DNA of 64,000 nucleotides, taken from Halomonas sp. GTDB taxonomy: Bacteria > Pseudomonadota > Gammaproteobacteria > Pseudomonadales > Halomonadaceae. Under the pieces are notes generated by a model. The model worked only from the letters and a program-made list of their open reading frames with translations. It made no database searches and was not told the DNA's origin. A program made the position numbers and the translations under genes. The stretch covers positions 1 to 64,000 of the forward strand of contig NZ_JAFIFK010000037.1 of the NCBI RefSeq assembly GCF_020832045.1, read 5' to 3'. Positions 61,890 to 64,000 of this stretch are shown here, one piece after another (the first letter of the stretch is position 1; each line of letters opens with the position of its first letter).

Positions 61890-63794
61890 TTGTCACACTT
61901 ACCGGTGATCGTCGGCATGGGCGGCGTCAACGCCGCCGGTCGTACCTCTGGCCATCAAGCGTTTCGTCGCACTGTGATCGACGCTCTTCCGCAAGCCGAG
62001 CAAGCCTCCCTGCTGCTCGGCTTGGCCGCGCTGATGGGCCTGGCCAGCTGTCGCGAAGGCATCTGGCACGACGCCGCTGGAAACCCTATCGACCCCAGCC
62101 GCCTGGCCGATAACTGCCGCGAAATGGTGCTCGACCACACCTTGATTCGCAGGATCGAGGACCCCCGTTTCAACGACGAGGGGCTGCCGGCCAATCGTCG
62201 CGCCAGCCTGGGCCTGGGCGCGGAGCTTACCTTCAGCATCCGGCGTCGCCACCTGCCCGATCAGCTGCCCCCGACCTGGCACATCCGTGAACTGGATCGC
62301 CATACACTGGAGGTCACGGTTCCCCCCGGCGAACTCGACGTGCTGCTGCCGGAAACGCGTCCGGCTCTAGTGCGCGCTGCCGGTCAGCTTCCCAGCGGTT
62401 TCGATCCAAGGCACTACTACCGCAGCGTGCACCACCCCCGCGGTCTTTCTATGTCGATCTTCGCCGCCAGCGACTGCCTGGCCGGTAGCGGGCTGCAGTG
62501 GGAAGCGCTGCGTGACCGCCTCGATCCCGACGATATCGCCGTTTATGCCGGCAACTCCATCGGCCAGCTCGATGACGAGGGCTGGGGTGGGCTGCTCAAG
62601 AGCTTCGTTTCCGGTAACCGCGCCACTTCCAAGCAGATGCCGCTGGGCTACGGACAGATGCCCGCCGATTTCCTCAATGCGTATGTGCTGGGCAGCGTTG
62701 GCGGCACCGGCGCGGTGCTGGGTGCCTGCGCCAGCTTTCTCTATAACCTGCGCCTGGGCGTGGAGGACATCCGCAGCGGCCAGCGCCGTGCGGTCATGGT
62801 AGGCACCTCCGATGCGCCGGTAACCCCGGAGATCATCGAGGGTTTTCGCGCCATGGGCGCGCTGGCCGACGACGAAAGCCTCAAGGCGCTGGATGCTCTG
62901 GAGCTGCTCACCGATGCCGACTACCAGCGCGCCTGTCGGCCCTTCGCCCGCAACTGCGGTTTCACTATCGCCGAGTCCAGCCAGTTCATTCTGCTGCTCG
63001 ACGACGCCTTGGCCCTTGAGCTGGGCGCCGACATTCTCGGCAGCGTGCCGGGGGTCTACGTCAATGCGGATGGCTGGAAGCGTTCCATTTCCGCCCCCGG
63101 TATAGGCAACTACATCACCCTGGGCAAGGCGGCTGCCTTGGTGCGCGACATGCTGGGTGAAAAGGCCTTGCGCGAGCGCACCTTCCTGCATGCCCACGGC
63201 ACGAGCACCCCAAAGAACCGGGTGACGGAATCCCATGTCTTCGACCTGGTCGCCCAGGCCAACGGTATCGAAAGCTGGCCGGTGGTGGCGGTAAAGGCGT
63301 TCGTCGGCCACTCACAGGGCAGCGCCGCCGGCGACCAGCTGACCAGCGCCCTGGGCAGTTTCGCCTACGGCCTGCTGCCGGGTATTCCCACGCTTGACGC
63401 GGTGGCCAACGACGTCCACGCCGAACGCCTGCGCTTTTCTCGCGTTCCCCAGGAATTCACCGCCGATGCCGCCTTCATCAATGCCAAAGGCTTCGGCGGT
63501 AATAATGCCACCGGCGTCGTGCTCTCCCCCACCGTGACCGAACGGCTATTGACGCAACGCCATGGCGCTGCAGCCGTGTCAGAGTGGCGTCAGCGCCGTG
63601 AAGCGGTTCGCCAGGCCAGCCAGGCGTATCTGGCCGGGGCAGACCGTGGCCAATTCGAAGTGCGTTACCGCTTCGGTGAGGGCGTACTGGAAGGGCCTGA
63701 GCTAGAGATCAGCGCCAGCCAGATCCGCATACCCGGCTATACCCGACCGGTATCGCTCGTCGTCGACAACCCCTTCGGCACCCTGGAAGACTGA
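61890..63794 (+). CDS. fabY: Beta-ketoacyl-ACP synthase, FabY type
   Basis: This condensing enzyme of fatty-acid synthesis is of the FabY group, which starts chain synthesis in Pseudomonas. It has 634 aa. The TTG at 61890 is chosen because GAGGAAAG stands at the right distance and the family N-terminus (LPVIVGMGGVNAAGRTS) begins there; an ATG at 61788 would add 34 unlikely residues. The Cys-His-His triad is C280 (LGACASF), H436 (HAHGTSTPKN) and H474 (VGHSQGSAAGDQ). The chain is longer than FabB/FabF, as expected for FabY. It is upstream of coaD. Confidence 0.87.
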   Translation: MSHLPVIVGMGGVNAAGRTSGHQAFRRTVIDALPQAEQASLLLGLAALMGLASCREGIWHDAAGNPIDPSRLADNCREMVLDHTLIRRIEDPRFNDEGLPANRRASLGLGAELTFSIRRRHLPDQLPPTWHIRELDRHTLEVTVPPGELDVLLPETRPALVRAAGQLPSGFDPRHYYRSVHHPRGLSMSIFAASDCLAGSGLQWEALRDRLDPDDIAVYAGNSIGQLDDEGWGGLLKSFVSGNRATSKQMPLGYGQMPADFLNAYVLGSVGGTGAVLGACASFLYNLRLGVEDIRSGQRRAVMVGTSDAPVTPEIIEGFRAMGALADDESLKALDALELLTDADYQRACRPFARNCGFTIAESSQFILLLDDALALELGADILGSVPGVYVNADGWKRSISAPGIGNYITLGKAAALVRDMLGEKALRERTFLHAHGTSTPKNRVTESHVFDLVAQANGIESWPVVAVKAFVGHSQGSAAGDQLTSALGSFAYGLLPGIPTLDAVANDVHAERLRFSRVPQEFTADAAFINAKGFGGNNATGVVLSPTVTERLLTQRHGAAAVSEWRQRREAVRQASQAYLAGADRGQFEVRYRFGEGVLEGPELEISASQIRIPGYTRPVSLVVDNPFGTLED

Positions 63795-63845
63795 CCGCTG
63801 CGATCGTTTCGACGTTGTCGGCCCGGTCGCAGACGGTTAACCTGA

Positions 63846-64000
<155 letters not shown>

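Overview
The window looks like a chromosomal segment of a moderately halophilic gammaproteobacterium, most likely Halomonadaceae (Halomonas or a close relative). This is inferred from the high GC, the many TRAP transporters, the porin type, the FabY-type ketosynthase and the housekeeping genes on the right. No rRNA or tRNA gene and no CRISPR array was seen. About 50 kb is one large supercluster for catabolism of lignin-derived aromatic acids. The remainder is a nap nitrate-reductase operon and ordinary housekeeping genes.

Region 1 (1-5.2 kb): an orphan TRAP binding protein cut by the window edge, then vanR divergent from vanA-vanB-dctP (vanillate O-demethylase plus another orphan binding protein) with two VanR-type operators. 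Region 2 (5.3-22.6 kb): CoA-dependent phenylpropenoid (ferulate/coumarate-like) catabolism. It holds an enoyl-CoA hydratase, an SDR dehydrogenase, an acyl-CoA dehydrogenase, a CoA-transferase, a thiolase, a feruloyl-CoA-synthase-like ligase, a MarR regulator and two complete TRAP systems; a DUF3237 gene sits in one of them. One operator-like sequence recurs upstream of four transcription units here. Region 3 (22.6-32.5 kb): benzoylformate decarboxylase with its own orphan TRAP binding protein and a divergent LysR regulator; one of two paralogous porins (the other is at 18.6-19.6 kb); and a Liv-type ABC transporter.

Region 4 (32.5-37.8 kb): an accessory stretch with a decayed AT-rich HEPN-like gene, two small proteins, a GST, and a TetR regulator divergent from two SDR genes. 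Region 5 (37.8-49.3 kb): the protocatechuate/beta-ketoadipate pathway, with pcaHG, pcaQ, an MFS transporter, a fused pcaD-pcaC (pcaL-type), pcaF, pcaIJ, a BKACE/DUF849 enzyme, pcaB and the IclR-type pcaR. Region 6 (49.3-55.1 kb): napEFDABC flanked by two small exported proteins. Region 7 (55.1-64 kb): aroQ, glnE, dgkA, dacB, an SMR transporter, trmB, fabY and the start of coaD.

The parts fit together as follows. Hydroxycinnamates would be activated, beta-oxidised to aromatic acids, demethylated by VanAB to protocatechuate, and then funnelled through ring cleavage to the TCA cycle. Four regulators have recognisable operator families. A palindrome GTTCG-N5-CGAAC occurs seven times, always in promoter regions (both porins, the ABC importer, pcaIJ, BKACE, pcaB/pcaR and an orphan dctP), and defines a candidate PcaR regulon. 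Three orphan DctP paralogues of one two-cysteine subfamily are each wired to a different regulator. BKACE is flanked by about 230-bp imperfect direct repeats that carry a remnant of the pcaB 3' end.
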